From the NCBI RefSeq assembly GCF_040436345.1, contig NC_133223.1, forward strand, positions 5,209,847 through 5,273,846: 64,000 nucleotides of DNA. The letters are read 5' to 3'. Below the pieces are notes generated by a model. That model was not told the origin of the DNA. It searched no databases and saw only the letters and a program-made list of their open reading frames with translations. The stretch is from Pagrus major (taxonomy: Eukaryota; Chordata; Actinopteri; Spariformes; Sparidae). Of this stretch, positions 42,680-53,920 are shown in pieces (within the stretch, counting starts at the first letter, position 1; every line of letters starts with the position of its first letter). Position numbers and translations under genes: made by a program.

Positions 42680-44780
42680 GCTCTGCGATCGCTGTTAATT
42701 TCATTTGTGCCATCATGATCCAGAACAAAGGCAGGGGAAATGGATGGAAGACACAAGGCAGGAGAGGAGGGAGAAGAACTGAGCTGCAGTTTTGACTTTT
42801 CTCAGATTGGGGAAAATTAGAGCAACAAGAAAAAGCTTAATTTGACCACAATTTGAATGGCCTGAGATTTGTCATGCTTTGCTTGAATGTTTTACTTATT
42901 CAGACCATGGATGTCTTAAGAACAGGGATCACATATTTAAAATGACTATTGGTCCATTTTACTCCATATGTTCAGTGCTTTATTTATCTGAAATTCACAC
43001 TCTCAAATCATCTGGATGCCCGGAATCATCATCTTTCATTTTAGTGATGTATTTGTTTATTTGAATGAACCACAGAGATCAGTGTTGTTCTAGATGTCCT
43101 GTTACACTAAACTCTACAACATTCACCATGATGCCCTGGTTTGATACTGGAATCTGTTTCACTCTGTACTGTCAATTATCTAAAAAGCAAAAATGTCACT
43201 CTGTGTATCTAAGCCTACAAGTTATACATTAGGAGTGATTAAGTATCTTTTGCTCGCAAAATTTGAAACAGCTTCCAAAGACTAGTGTGACTAAATTCAT
43301 TCTGACTGGATTTGTGGTAGGGCTGATACGTCTTTTACTTCTATCAGTATTGTTATAACAGGCTTTTTTCACCGCAGACATTTTGGCTGTTATAGTAGGA
43401 AAGTCTCAGTTATTATAATTAACAGTAAAAATTGCTTTTTCTATTCAAGTATCACAGTAACTAATGACAGTGCCACAGTGAGGCAGCATGAACAATAACA
43501 GGACCCAGAATCATTAACTTCTTACTGTGACATGTCAAAGTGTTTTCAGTGAAGGGGACAAATTGTTTTGCACATTATGTATGTGTTCATTTGAACTAGC
43601 TTTCGCTTTCAGTTTAAAAGTCTAGTTTGAAGGATCTTACAGGAAGGTCAGTGTCAGTGTTTGGTTGATGCTGGCAGTAGTGATGTTGGGCTGTGTGTTG
43701 CACCAGGACTTTACAGCCTTGTTTCATCTTGACATTGATTGCTGTGAGGCTGTTTAATTTAGCATAATACTAAGATCAGCTTTGAAAACATATGTATAAA
43801 AAGCTGTATTTATTACACTTAAGAAGAATATAACTGTGCTGTCTTAAAACCCTTTGTCATGTGCCTTACTGTAAAACCTTGCTTTTGAGATAGTTACGGA
43901 ACTGGACCCAACCCAGTCACAGTTAACTGGATCTAATTAAATAACAACACAGATACAGTTGTAGCACTGTTGAAAGAAGGTTATGGATTCATACCATTTC
44001 ACCACAATATCCTGGGTTCAGATAAGCTTGAGTAAATTAGCAAGCAAATGTCCATAGAAAGATTTTTTTCTCAAATAGACTTTTCTCACTGTAGACTTTT
44101 GGACATGACAAACACAGGTGTATCTCATAACATTAATCATGGCTGCCATCACTGAAGTTATTAGTTCCAGTTTTACTTTCCCTCCTATGACAAATCTGAA
44201 TGCCTTCTGTGAGTTTATCTCTGAGGATGTGGCACTGCAGCTTGGACTTTCATTATGTTCAATATGATTCCTTATTTCATTAAGACCCTAGGGTGTCCTC
44301 CACAATGTGGCATAGCATTGACATTTCCAACAGATATGGAAGAGCTAAAAAGACAAGTTAAGTCCAGTCTTACACACTTGGTTGTTTAATTTCTGTCTGT
44401 AATATTTTGACTAAATGGTCTACTGCATAACATAGAACAATGGTGCATGTTTTAGTGTTTAATGTTCAATGATCCAAGGTTCCAACCAATGTCCAAGGCC
44501 GCGTCGCCCCTTGCCAGCGTGATGATATTCTGTAATCTCATCTTGAAAAAAACCAAAATGAAGACAAGTCACCAAATAATTTCCTCTACCACAAAAATAG
44601 TTGCCGATAGAGATTAAGTAACAAACAAATAATCCTTCAATACGTCTGAACCTGATGAATACAATACACAGGATTATCAATAAGTATGGCTGTTGGCTTT
44701 TATAAGTTTTATATGCCAGTTTTGGCAATTCTTTGATATGAGGCCATCACATCTGGACAAAGGGAAATCAAACTTGACCA
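42680..44780. other. Divergent gap between gamma-M and gamma-S arrays
   Basis: This is where transcription orientation switches. No coding exon is supported. The block at about 43000-43310 is related to 47570-47920, upstream of the next gamma-S gene. The two share CATCTGGATGCCC, AATTATCTAAAAAGCA and TATCTTTTGC followed by AAAATTTG. Confidence 0.5.
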
Positions 44781-44788
44781 AACCATTT

Positions 44789-44863
44789 TGCTGATATGCA
44801 AATCAGGCTAATTTAGATGACAATAGCTTTCCCTCGTCTGCACATTCTGCATTTCGATATAAA
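44789..44863 (+). promoter_or_regulatory. Gamma-S gene 1 promoter: Maf-like, octamer, TATA
   Basis: TGCTGATATGCA at 44789-44800 is a Maf-like half site. It overlaps ATGCAAAT (44796-44803), a perfect POU octamer. TATAAA follows at 44858-44863, 48 bp upstream of the ATG. The roles are inferred from motifs. Confidence 0.5.
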
Positions 44864-44910
44864 CCTCAACACAGCTGCAGCTGGGTGGGAGGCAAGCAAT
44901 ATCAGTAACA

Positions 44911-46136
44911 ATGGGGAAGGTAAGGAGCAAATGTCATTTTCCAAAGGGTTTCAAGATTGTTCGGGCAGTGGATCTAGTGCATGTGAACTGTCTCTATCTA
45001 GTTTGTTGTCATTTAAATGACAGCAGGGCTTAACAATATGCTGTTTTTGTATCTGTTACAATGTAGGGAAGATATTTTACCAGGATGTGTCCCTGTTTTC
45101 TTCCATCCAGATTGTTTTCTTCGAGGATAAGAACTTCCAAGGCCAAAGCTATGCGTGCAGCGCTGACTGCGCTGACCTGCGCACGTTCTTCAGTCGCTGC
45201 AACTCCATTAAGGTGGAAAGTGGCTGCTGGGTGCTGTACGAGCGTCCCAATTACACTGGCTACCAGTATATCCTGAGCCCCGGGGACTACCCTGATCACC
45301 AAAAGTGGAATGGATTCAACGATAGCATCAAGTCATGTCGCTCTATCAAAAATGTAAGCTCAATCGATGCTTTTTAGAATAACCAAAAGATAACAAAGTA
45401 TTAAAAAAGTCATCCTTTAGTAAAGATTGTCTTATTTGTTTCATAAGACTATTCTTAATGCACCAGTTTCATTAAACTGGGATAAGCTTACTACATCAAG
45501 CTATAGATTAAGACAAACATTATAAAGTAACATATGGGTAGTCAGGGACACATCATTTGTTTTACATTTGTGGGTTAATTTTTGCAGGAGAGTGCCCAGC
45601 TCCTGTGAAATACCACAGAGTGCACCAACCAGGCAATAATCAGTCAAAGGCCAACAGACAAAAAGGAGAGATAAAAGGCTCATGATTTGGCAGGAGGATG
45701 CACATCAGTTTTTGAAGGAAGCTAGGAAAACTGCCAACAAATCCATTTGTAGATCTGAACTCAAAGTAAATGAGAGCACAAAAATAAGTTGAATGCTAAA
45801 TGATTTAGATACTAAAAATTAACATAATTTCATCAACTTTAATTCTCAAAATCTTTCAAGGTATATGGAAAGTCCTGGAAGATCCGATTCTACGACAAGC
45901 AGGATTTCGGAGGCCAAGCGGCCGAGTGTTTTGAGGATTGCCCGTCGGTTTACGAGGCTCTCAAGTTCCAGGAGTTCCACTCCTGTGTGGTGATGGATGG
46001 TGCATGGGTCCTCTACGAGCAGCCCAACTACCACGGACACCAGTACTTCCTGGAACGTGGCGAGTACCCCAACTATACAGACTGGGGCGCCACCTCCCCT
46101 GCTGTGGGGTCTTTCCGCATGATCAAAGAGCTCTAG
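44911..46136 (+). CDS. crygs: Gamma-S crystallin (gene 1 of 3)
   Basis: Lens structural protein of the gamma-S type. Coding exons: 44911-44919 (MGK), 45111-45353 (81 codons, [15 protein letters not shown] to IKSCRSIKN), 45861-46136 (91 codons and TAG). Product 175 aa (human gamma-S is 178). Introns are 191 and 507 bp with GTAAGG and GTAAGC donors. In contrast with the gamma-M genes, the Trp residues are retained: [18 protein letters not shown] and HQKWNGF in the N-domain, [18 protein letters not shown] and YTDWGAT in the C-domain. Linker [20 protein letters not shown]-terminus RMIKEL. A polyadenylation signal AATAAA is at 46462-46467. It is the first gene of the plus-strand group. Confidence 0.92.
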
Positions 46137-46467
46137 AACAGCAGCGGCCATGCAGGGTTCTGCAGCCTCTAAAACAGTCATTTGAATGGTAAAGCCACCA
46201 AAGTTCTAGAGTCTAAAGAAAATCAATCTTCAGAACCCAGAGTTCTACAATATGAGTTCTAGAATCCCTTCAAGGTTCCAAAGCTCTAACCCAATTGAAA
46301 TTATTCCAAAAGTTCAGAGTTCCAGAATCCTGAGGTTGTTCCTCAACCCCTCTGGAAGTTCAGAGTTCCAAAAGGTTTATATTCGAGAAAGGCTTTATCC
46401 TCCCGCCTGCTTTTTCCATTTCGACATCTGTCTCCCCAGAACCCTGTGTTGCACACAAATGAATAAA

Positions 46468-48615
46468 GGTCTTCCTTAATGAAAACAGTGCTGTCTGTAT
46501 TGTTTTTAATGAGTTACCTGACATATAGTTTTGTCCTCTAGTGTCTAACCAAGGCAAGTCAAGGTTATTCATTTCAAAATATTCAGACACAAGACAACTC
46601 AAAGTGCTTTAGAGAGGCATAGAGACATACATTAAAAACAAGACGTTACATCTCAAGACCGACTGGTGTGAGATCCTGCCAAACATTAGCAGATACTGGT
46701 CTTCTATAACAAGACACAAAACAATGTGACAAGTGCAAGATAACTGATAACTATATACATTCAACACTAACTTATTGCCTGATAGTGAGCCGCAGAGATG
46801 TCTACACCTGATTTGAAATGTAGGAAGACTTCATAATGTCATAATTTCAGACCAAAAATCATGTTCATGTTTAAAGCTTTAAGTCATGCACAACAGAAAC
46901 TTGTATACGTCTTATATCTGTCAGTAAAAAAAGACCTGCAAATTTCACACACAATGAAATAAAATTGAGTTAAGAAACATACTTAATTTAATGCTTTATT
47001 TTAATAAGAAAATAGTGACTCAGTAGCTATAAAAACAGAAATACAGAAAAACATGAGGTTGTCTCCAACACTTGTTGAATTAGTAGATAAGTTTGATGCA
47101 CAACTTGAATGATTGCTTGATATAACCAGTCATAACCACCTGATGGTAATACTGTTTGTGATACTATTCGCCCTTTATTCTTAATTAATATGGTATAAAA
47201 TAGTCCTTTGCCCTTTTACCCCTTTGATTTCAAAGTGAATCATATTCCATTAAATTGTGCTGCTTAAGGATGTTAAAATAAATTTGTGGTCTGTTTAACT
47301 GTGAGTAAGGATTGATATTCAACATCAGAACAATATCAGCAACATTCAGACATATTTTTGGTCGACCGGACAGATGGATTACATTTTTTACAGTGCAAAT
47401 ATTTTCATGACTAATCACTTTCTAAATTTCCCATTGCAAGGTCAAAACTTAATAAAACCATAAACAGAGTAGTAAGAAATCCCAGTGCATATTTATTTTG
47501 TGATGAATATATAATGGTAAAGTACTTAAATGTACTGTGGACATTGTTTGTTGTTTGGACTTTAAGATAAAATCTGTTCCCAAAGCATCTGGATGCCCAG
47601 AAACATAATTTTTGACATTATTGATAGACGCATATCTGTTTGTTTATTTTTAATTATATTAGGACATGTAAAGCATAGCAATTAAATACATCCAGATAAC
47701 ACATCTTTGGCTTGCTAATTCGGTGGATCATGGACATCCCTCCTATTATTCTTCCAATGTGTTTCCTCTATATTGTAAATTATCTAAAAAGCACAAATGT
47801 CAATTTATTGTATTGGTCTCAAAATTATATATATATACATATATATATTTGAATACCTCAATATCTTTTGCCACCAAAATTTGCAACATCTTACAAATTG
47901 TTGGTTTGACTAAGTTAGTGACAGTGCAAATATTTCATGACTAATCACTTTCTAACTTTGTCCAGCATGGTCAAAACTTAACTTAATAAAACCATAAACA
48001 GAAGAGTCAGAAATCCTAGTGCATGTATGCCTTTGTGATGTATATAATGTGGAAAGCAGAAAAAGGGCAGTTTCAGGGACACGTTAAGTGGGCTAAATCT
48101 GGTCAACTCTATCATCAGAACTGTCATCATGGCCCCAAACTGCCTGCAGACTTAAATGATTGTGCAAGACACATACAAACAATATTGCAGCAACATTAAA
48201 GAAATAACTTCAGGTTGTGCCAAATGCCAAATAATCTACAAAAAATATGTCTACAGAATTGTTTGGGGTTCTTTGTAGAATTAACTTTAAATAAAAAGTT
48301 TTTTTAAAACCTCCAAGACGTTCAATACAACCCAAACTAAATGGTAAAAGCGAGTCTCATTCTAAACTTTATATTTTGTCCTTTGATAACTTTGTGTTAC
48401 CAGTGTCATCAGTTTACATAAAACTGCTTTACTCAAACACATGTTTTGCCACAGTTCAGATCAGTTAGTAGTGAGCTGTGACTGAGGTTTAGATACCTGG
48501 CACGGCTAAACAACCATTGTGTGTGGAAAGGCAATTCAGTGAGTAAGAACAATAAGCAGTAATAACTGTTAGATACACTGCTAACCATGCATTTGGTAGT
48601 ATTGTCTCTGCCATG
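46468..48615. repeat. Intergenic with a 130-bp direct repeat
   Basis: No coding exon. Segment 47391-47517 recurs in direct orientation at 47922-48052; both contain CAGTGCAAATATTT and CATGACTAATCACTTTCTAA, then TTAATAAAACCATAAACAG and AGAAATCC. The block 47570-47920 is also related to 43000-43310. A short (AT)n tract is at 47828-47849. Confidence 0.6.
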
Positions 48616-48621
48616 TATAAA
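48616..48621 (+). promoter_or_regulatory. Gamma-S gene 2 TATA box
   Basis: TATAAA lies 45 bp upstream of the ATG. Unlike the other genes, I cannot point to a clear Maf-type site at the usual distance. Confidence 0.55.
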
Positions 48622-48665
48622 GAGTACTGCGTTGGGTACAGAGTCCAGTGTTTTAAGTGCCACAA

Positions 48666-49455
48666 ATGGAGAAGGTGAGTTTTAACAGTTTTCTAAATAT
48701 GTCCTCATAGGTACGAGAGCTATTAAGTCTCTACATTGGGTGCAAGAAACACAGAAATTAGCTGTTTTATCAATGTATTATCAAATTTGTACAAACACAG
48801 CTGCAGATAAACCTTATTTTGTTTCTGAGTCTATAATCCTGTTTCTCTCCCTTCTTTCCAGATTCTCTTCTACGAGGAACGGGACTTCCAGGGAAAGTCC
48901 TACGAATGCAACTGCGACTCAGCTGACCTGCAACACTACATACGCAGATGCAACTCTTTCAAGGTAGAACGTGGCTGGTGGGTTCTGTATGAGTACAAGA
49001 ACCATACGGGCCGCCAGATTCTCCTTGGTCCAGGGGAGTTCAGAGACATTGAGTCAGGCTTCGATTTCTTATTTGAATCCTGCAGAGTCGTCAAAAACGT
49101 AAGTCACCCAACAAATAGAAACAAGAAAACACACACACTGTATTCCTCATGCATCAAACTGAACATGTTGGTTTGGTTTCAGGCCAAAGGACCGTACAAG
49201 CTGATGTTGTTTGACCTTCCAAACTTTAATGGAAAGTCTTTGGAGTTGACAGAAAACATGATGTCCACCCAAGAGAAGTGGAACCGCCAGGAAGTCCAGT
49301 CCTGCAAGGTCCTCGAGGGCTCCTGGATTTTCTTCGAGGAACCCAACTACTGTGGGCGCTACTACCTGCTGGAGAAAGGGGAGTACAGATCCTCCTCTGA
49401 GTGGGGAGCGGTGAGAGCAACTGTGGGCTCCATCAAGAGAATCATGGAGCTGTGA
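48666..49455 (+). CDS. Divergent gamma-S-like crystallin (gene 2 of 3)
   Basis: Lens-type crystallin. Coding exons: 48666-48674 (MEK), 48862-49098 (79 codons), 49183-49455 (90 codons and TGA). Product 172 aa. Introns are 187 and 84 bp with GTGAGT and GTAAGT donors. Exon 2 opens ILFYEERDFQGKSYECNCDS and is two codons shorter than in gene 1. It has RGWWVLYEYKNHTGRQILLG in place of the ERPNYxGYQYIL wording and ESGFDFLFESCRVVKN in place of QxWMGxNDSIRSC, so the second N-domain Trp is gone. Exon 3 is more standard: AKGPYKLMLFDLPNFNGKS, GSWIFFEEPNYCGRYYLLEK and RIMEL. AATAAA at 49499-49504. Splice sites and frame are intact, so it is a real, fast-changing paralogue, not a pseudogene. Confidence 0.88.
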
Positions 49456-49504
49456 AAGTCAACCAGTTGATTTTCTTGTACTGTAATATAATACAGTCAA
49501 TAAA

Positions 49505-51370
49505 TTCCTTTAACGCTAATGTTTATTTGTGCCTGTGTGAAGTTTAATTCAACCATTTTCTTATTATAGAATATAATGTGAAGAGAAATGAATGATAAAA
49601 TAATGCAACTAATTATTTATTTTGACAATACAGGTAGAGTACAGTATATCATACTTACTGTATGCACTGTTAACACTTACCTGAACATATCATGACAACT
49701 GGTTTTCAAGTACTAGTAAGAAAATATACAATTAGTTTGCAGTTCATTGGGCACAACTGAGCTAAAAATATTAGTAGGACAAGTACAACAAAATAGCAAT
49801 TAATCCTTATATCCAAGTCATGATGTTCAACATTTGTTGAAACTCTTTCAGAGTAGTGTTAAGTCAGCTTCATGGCCATTTTTGAGGATGTAGTTTGTAA
49901 CACTGTTGAACTGAATGCATATCTTGAGGAACGTTTCAAATATTTAGTCTACCCTCACATATATAAATGTTGTAATAATTGCAGGTCAGCGCAGTTGCCT
50001 GATCATTAGAGGCTCTTGTATGGTCACAGTTCTTATCACAGTGACAGTCAAAGAGTGCTTGTACAAATAATTTGGTCTTTGTGCAACAAATAACTCATCC
50101 CAAAACTGACAGACAAACAAACAAATAAACAAACAAACAAACAAACAAACAAACTAACTAACTAAGTAACTAAGTAACTAACTGAAAATGCCTGTACACA
50201 ATTTGTGGGCAACTGGCAGATTTCTGTCTCAACACAAACAATAAAGCACTTGACAACACTGCTTTGCTTTTCTTCATTCATTCATGTTCTCCTGTGAAGG
50301 GAAAAATTGCTCATAACAGGCTAAATGAAGATTTGTTATAGTATTACAGTTAAAACACGGCTGCCCAAAGTGGAGCCAAAATTGGCCTACCATAAAGTTT
50401 GGTTTGGCCTGCCAGATGTTTTCTAGTAAATGATAATTAATTTATGACATAAAAGTGCAATAAAGTATGATATAAAAGATGGTGTGGATGCTGTTCTTGT
50501 GTGGTAAAATGCTCTCTAGATATACTGTATAAGGATTTATGATTATTTTTCACAATATGAGCACAGTGGGCAGGAAATCAGTCAGTTAAGGGAACTTAAT
50601 ATCCGAGTACCATTTTGCATCTTGACAATACAAAAGGTGTTTGCTTTTGGCCTTTGGCCCACCAGTAAGTATCAGCTTTGTTCCTCGAAGAGAAAAAGAT
50701 TTCTGCCAAAGCCAGAGCACTGCTGAGACTTGTGCATAGGGCTGCAATTTAGGATTATCTTTATTGTTCACAAATCTGACAGTTATTCTCTCAATTAATT
50801 GATTAATCCTCTGACCCAAAAATCATAGTACCAAAAATAACACATTCCAATTTCATCTCTACTTTAACTTCAGTCAGCTAGGACAGCTTCCAGTCATTGC
50901 AGTAATGAGTCATGCAGTTCGGTGGCTGTAAACACGTTCAGCCATTGATATAAATATAGAATAGAATGAGCCTTCATCCACCAGGTCTTTCACAGCTCGT
51001 CTGACAGCAGTCAGCTGACTGTGTGCTCTGGTGTGGATGTGGCCAGCGGGTGGAGCATGTCAGTCTGAATACACCTGTAGCCTGCATCACAGACTGTACC
51101 TCAGCACTATGTGGCCACAAGCCAACTTCACCACATCAGCCTCAGTACCAGCTGCAGAGGAGACAGTTTAATCGGATCAATAAATTGCTTCTGGAATCAG
51201 GCTTTGACAGATCCAAAGGTCAGCCGTTGCAATAGTGAGTAAACACTGTATAAAGCCAAGCATTTTTAAAACAATTGCAGCATCAGCCATTGTGCAGATA
51301 TAAATGCTGAGGCAATTAAAATGACAATGATGGTCCTGGCAGTGCATTTCACTGTGCCCACATACACTGT
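49505..51370. other. Intergenic with simple repeats and a MITE piece
   Basis: No coding exon. (CAAA)n at about 50114-50152 runs into (CTAA)n to about 50180. From 50738 to about 50835, AGGGCTGCAATTTAGGATTA and CAATTAATTGATTAATC match one end of a widespread teleost MITE whose other end is not found. Confidence 0.5.
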
Positions 51371-51373
51371 ATA

Positions 51374-51379
51374 TATAAA
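51374..51379 (+). promoter_or_regulatory. Gamma-S gene 3 TATA box (candidate)
   Basis: TATAAA within TATATATAAATC, 86 bp upstream of the ATG. Weaker evidence than for the gamma-M genes because the surroundings are AT-rich. Confidence 0.45.
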
Positions 51380-51465
51380 TCTGGAGCAGGTGTGTGGGCA
51401 ATATTGTCTATGTGAAAGGTGGGATTAACAAACAGTTATCAAGTTAGTTAGTGTGAGGCCCAAAC

Positions 51466-53865
51466 ATGGACCATGTGGGAAAGGTAGGCACACGAGCAGA
51501 TAATGCTCGTGACCAACATGTCTGCATTATTTGGTTTGTTAGGAGAGGTATGTCTCCAGCGACGCTTGTAGTGGAAAGACATGTTAATGTGAACTGTGTT
51601 GCTGTTTGATGCACATTTGCATGTTAGATCACTGTTATTTACCGAGCAATGAGATGGATGTTGGATGTCATACTTTTCTTGTCTGTGCTCAGAGCTGGGG
51701 TAGATAAAAACAATACACTATATTAGTTTAGAATATCCACTGAACACCCACTGTCCTCTTCCAGATCGTGTTCTATGAAGACAAAAACTTCCAAGGTCGC
51801 TATTATGAGTGTCACAGTGACTGTCCCGAGCTCAACACCCACTTCAGCCACTGCAACTCTGTTCGTGTGGAGAGCGGGACCTGGGTGCTGTATGAGAGGC
51901 CCAACTACATGGGCTACCAGTACATATTGACCCAGGGGGAGTATCCTGATTACCAGCACTGGATGGGCTACAATGACAGCATCAGGTCCTGCAGGGTCAT
52001 ACGAAACGTGAGTCCCTTCAGAAAACATATGAGAAGCTTTAAGTGATAGCATGTAGGATTTACTGGAATGAACCAATATGTTGATGAATCTCACTATAAA
52101 TAACTCTGGCATCCATTTTGTCAGTCCCTGACCATTTTCAGATTCACAAAGGTTTGGTCTTTCCAACTTCACCAGTGTGTTTAACCAGTGTGTTGATATT
52201 TCAAGCCTGTCTCCTGGAAATTCACATAATGTGCTACGAATTTGCAACCGCAAATACATTTTTGGGGAAACATAGCGTGTACCCGATTACGTTTTTCTCA
52301 ATATAATAAGGAAACTGTGTTAATTCAAGAATTTAACAAGTGACAAAACATTGATTGTGTATGTAGTATGTGTTTTCCAACAATATTCACCTATCAACAA
52401 AAACATTTTTAGAGTGTTTATGTTTAGGCATCCAACACTTGCTTCAGGTTAGGGAAATAAAGTGATGGAATGTAACTAAGTACATTTACTCAAATACTGT
52501 AACTAAGTACAGTATTGAGGTACTTGTACTTGATCATTTCCATTTTCTGCTGCTTTATAATTCTGCTTCACTGCATTTTGAAGGCAAATATTGTACTTTT
52601 TACTCAACTACATTTATTCAGTAACTTCAGGCAGTACTTACTTTGCAGATTGCATGCTGCTTCAAGGTAGTACTTTAGGAGTTATACTCAAGAACTATTT
52701 TGTATGGATGACTTTCACTTTTACCAAAGAAATATTTTAACACAATATTTTAAACTTTACTCAAAGAATGATTTTTAGGTATTTTTTACAACACATATAT
52801 ACACAATTTCTTTATTAACATTTAAATGAAACCGTTTACTTCCCTTAATCTTAACCAAAGTGTTTCTGCTGGCTAGACTTAACCACACAGGACTCAGGAT
52901 GTAAACCCCAGTAAACAGAATTCAGGTCAATCTTTGAAAACTGTGATATATTCAGCTTCAACATGGATGCCAGCCAAAGTGCCTAGTTCAAAGTAATTAA
53001 ACCCAAACTTAATAGATATAGTGTTATGTTGTTGATGTACACTATTTTTTTTCTCTCACATGAGCAACTCTGCATTCACGCAACTGTCCTGTCAGGTCAT
53101 GTGAGTGCTTGTGTCCGCCATGATGTGAACATGGTATAAAACCCTTTTCTTTGTACTGTGAGTCCAACTATCTACCCCACCACCCGCCACATGCAACATG
53201 AGGGAGGTGGTTCTTTTCAAAATCTCATCTCATTTTCTTAACCGCTTTATCCGTGAGGGTCGCGGGGATGTTGCCGCTTTATCCCCCCCTTTCAGGGGGT
53301 TGCGGGGGTTACTGGAGCCAATCCCAGTTTTTTTCATATGGGCGGAGGCCAGGGTATATCCCTGGACAAGTCGCCAGCTCATCGCATCTTTTCAAAATGT
53401 AATGTTTAATCAAAATAGATTGAAAAAAGGAGAAATTCAGAACCTTATCTTGTTTTCAGTTGCAAAAAAAAAATCAACAATTTACCAAACATATACAAAG
53501 CATATTGTATATTTTCTCAGATTTTTGTTCTCTTAGCTGCTGGGCCACTCCTTGTGCAGAGATTAACAGACCTCCTGCTCCTTGTCTTTCAGCCTTCTAG
53601 TGTGTCCAGGGTTCGTGTGTTCGAGCGTCCTGACTTTGGCGGTCAGATGTTGGAGTGCACTGAAGATCTGAGCAACCTGCCTGACCGCTGGAACCTCCGA
53701 GAGGTTCACTCTGTCCAGGTGCCAGATGGTGCCTGGGTCTTCTACGAGCTCCCCAACTACCGCGGGCGCCAGTACCTGCTGGAGAAAGGAGAGTACCGCC
53801 GCTTCACAGAGTGGGCAGCCGCCAACCCCAGTGTGGGCTCTTTCCGTCACGTCCCCAGCTATTAG
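51466..53865 (+). CDS. crygs: Gamma-S crystallin (gene 3 of 3)
   Basis: Lens structural protein of the gamma-S type, the closest of the three to canonical gamma-S. Coding exons: 51466-51483 (MDHVGK), 51765-52007 (81 codons), 53593-53865 (90 codons and TAG). Product 177 aa. Introns are 281 and 1,585 bp with GTAGGC and GTGAGT donors. Trp residues are kept: [54 protein letters not shown] and FTEWAAA. Exon 3 starts [18 protein letters not shown] and ends HVPSY. AATAAA at 53915-53920. The long second intron carries dispersed repeats (see separate entries), the only gene of the cluster so enlarged. Confidence 0.93.
52460..52800. repeat. Interspersed repeat in gamma-S gene 3 intron 2
   Basis: AACTAAGTACATTTACTCAA, ACTGTAACTAAGTACAGTA and GAGGTACTTGTACTT, followed by TTTTACTCAACTACATTTA, match a very common teleost non-autonomous DNA repeat, probably hAT-related. 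No coding content; limits are approximate. Confidence 0.55.
53222..53390. repeat. Second interspersed repeat in the same intron
   Basis: CTTTATCCGTGAGGGTCGCG, GCGGGGGTTACTGGAGCC, AATCCCAG and the later CCTGGACAAGTCGCCAGCTC match a common dispersed fish repeat. It lies about 200 bp upstream of exon 3. It is GC-rich compared with the surrounding intron. Confidence 0.55.
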
Positions 53866-53920
53866 ATTGTCTGTCTTTTAGTTCATGTTTGACATAACTG
53901 TTGTTTGGAAATTTAATAAA

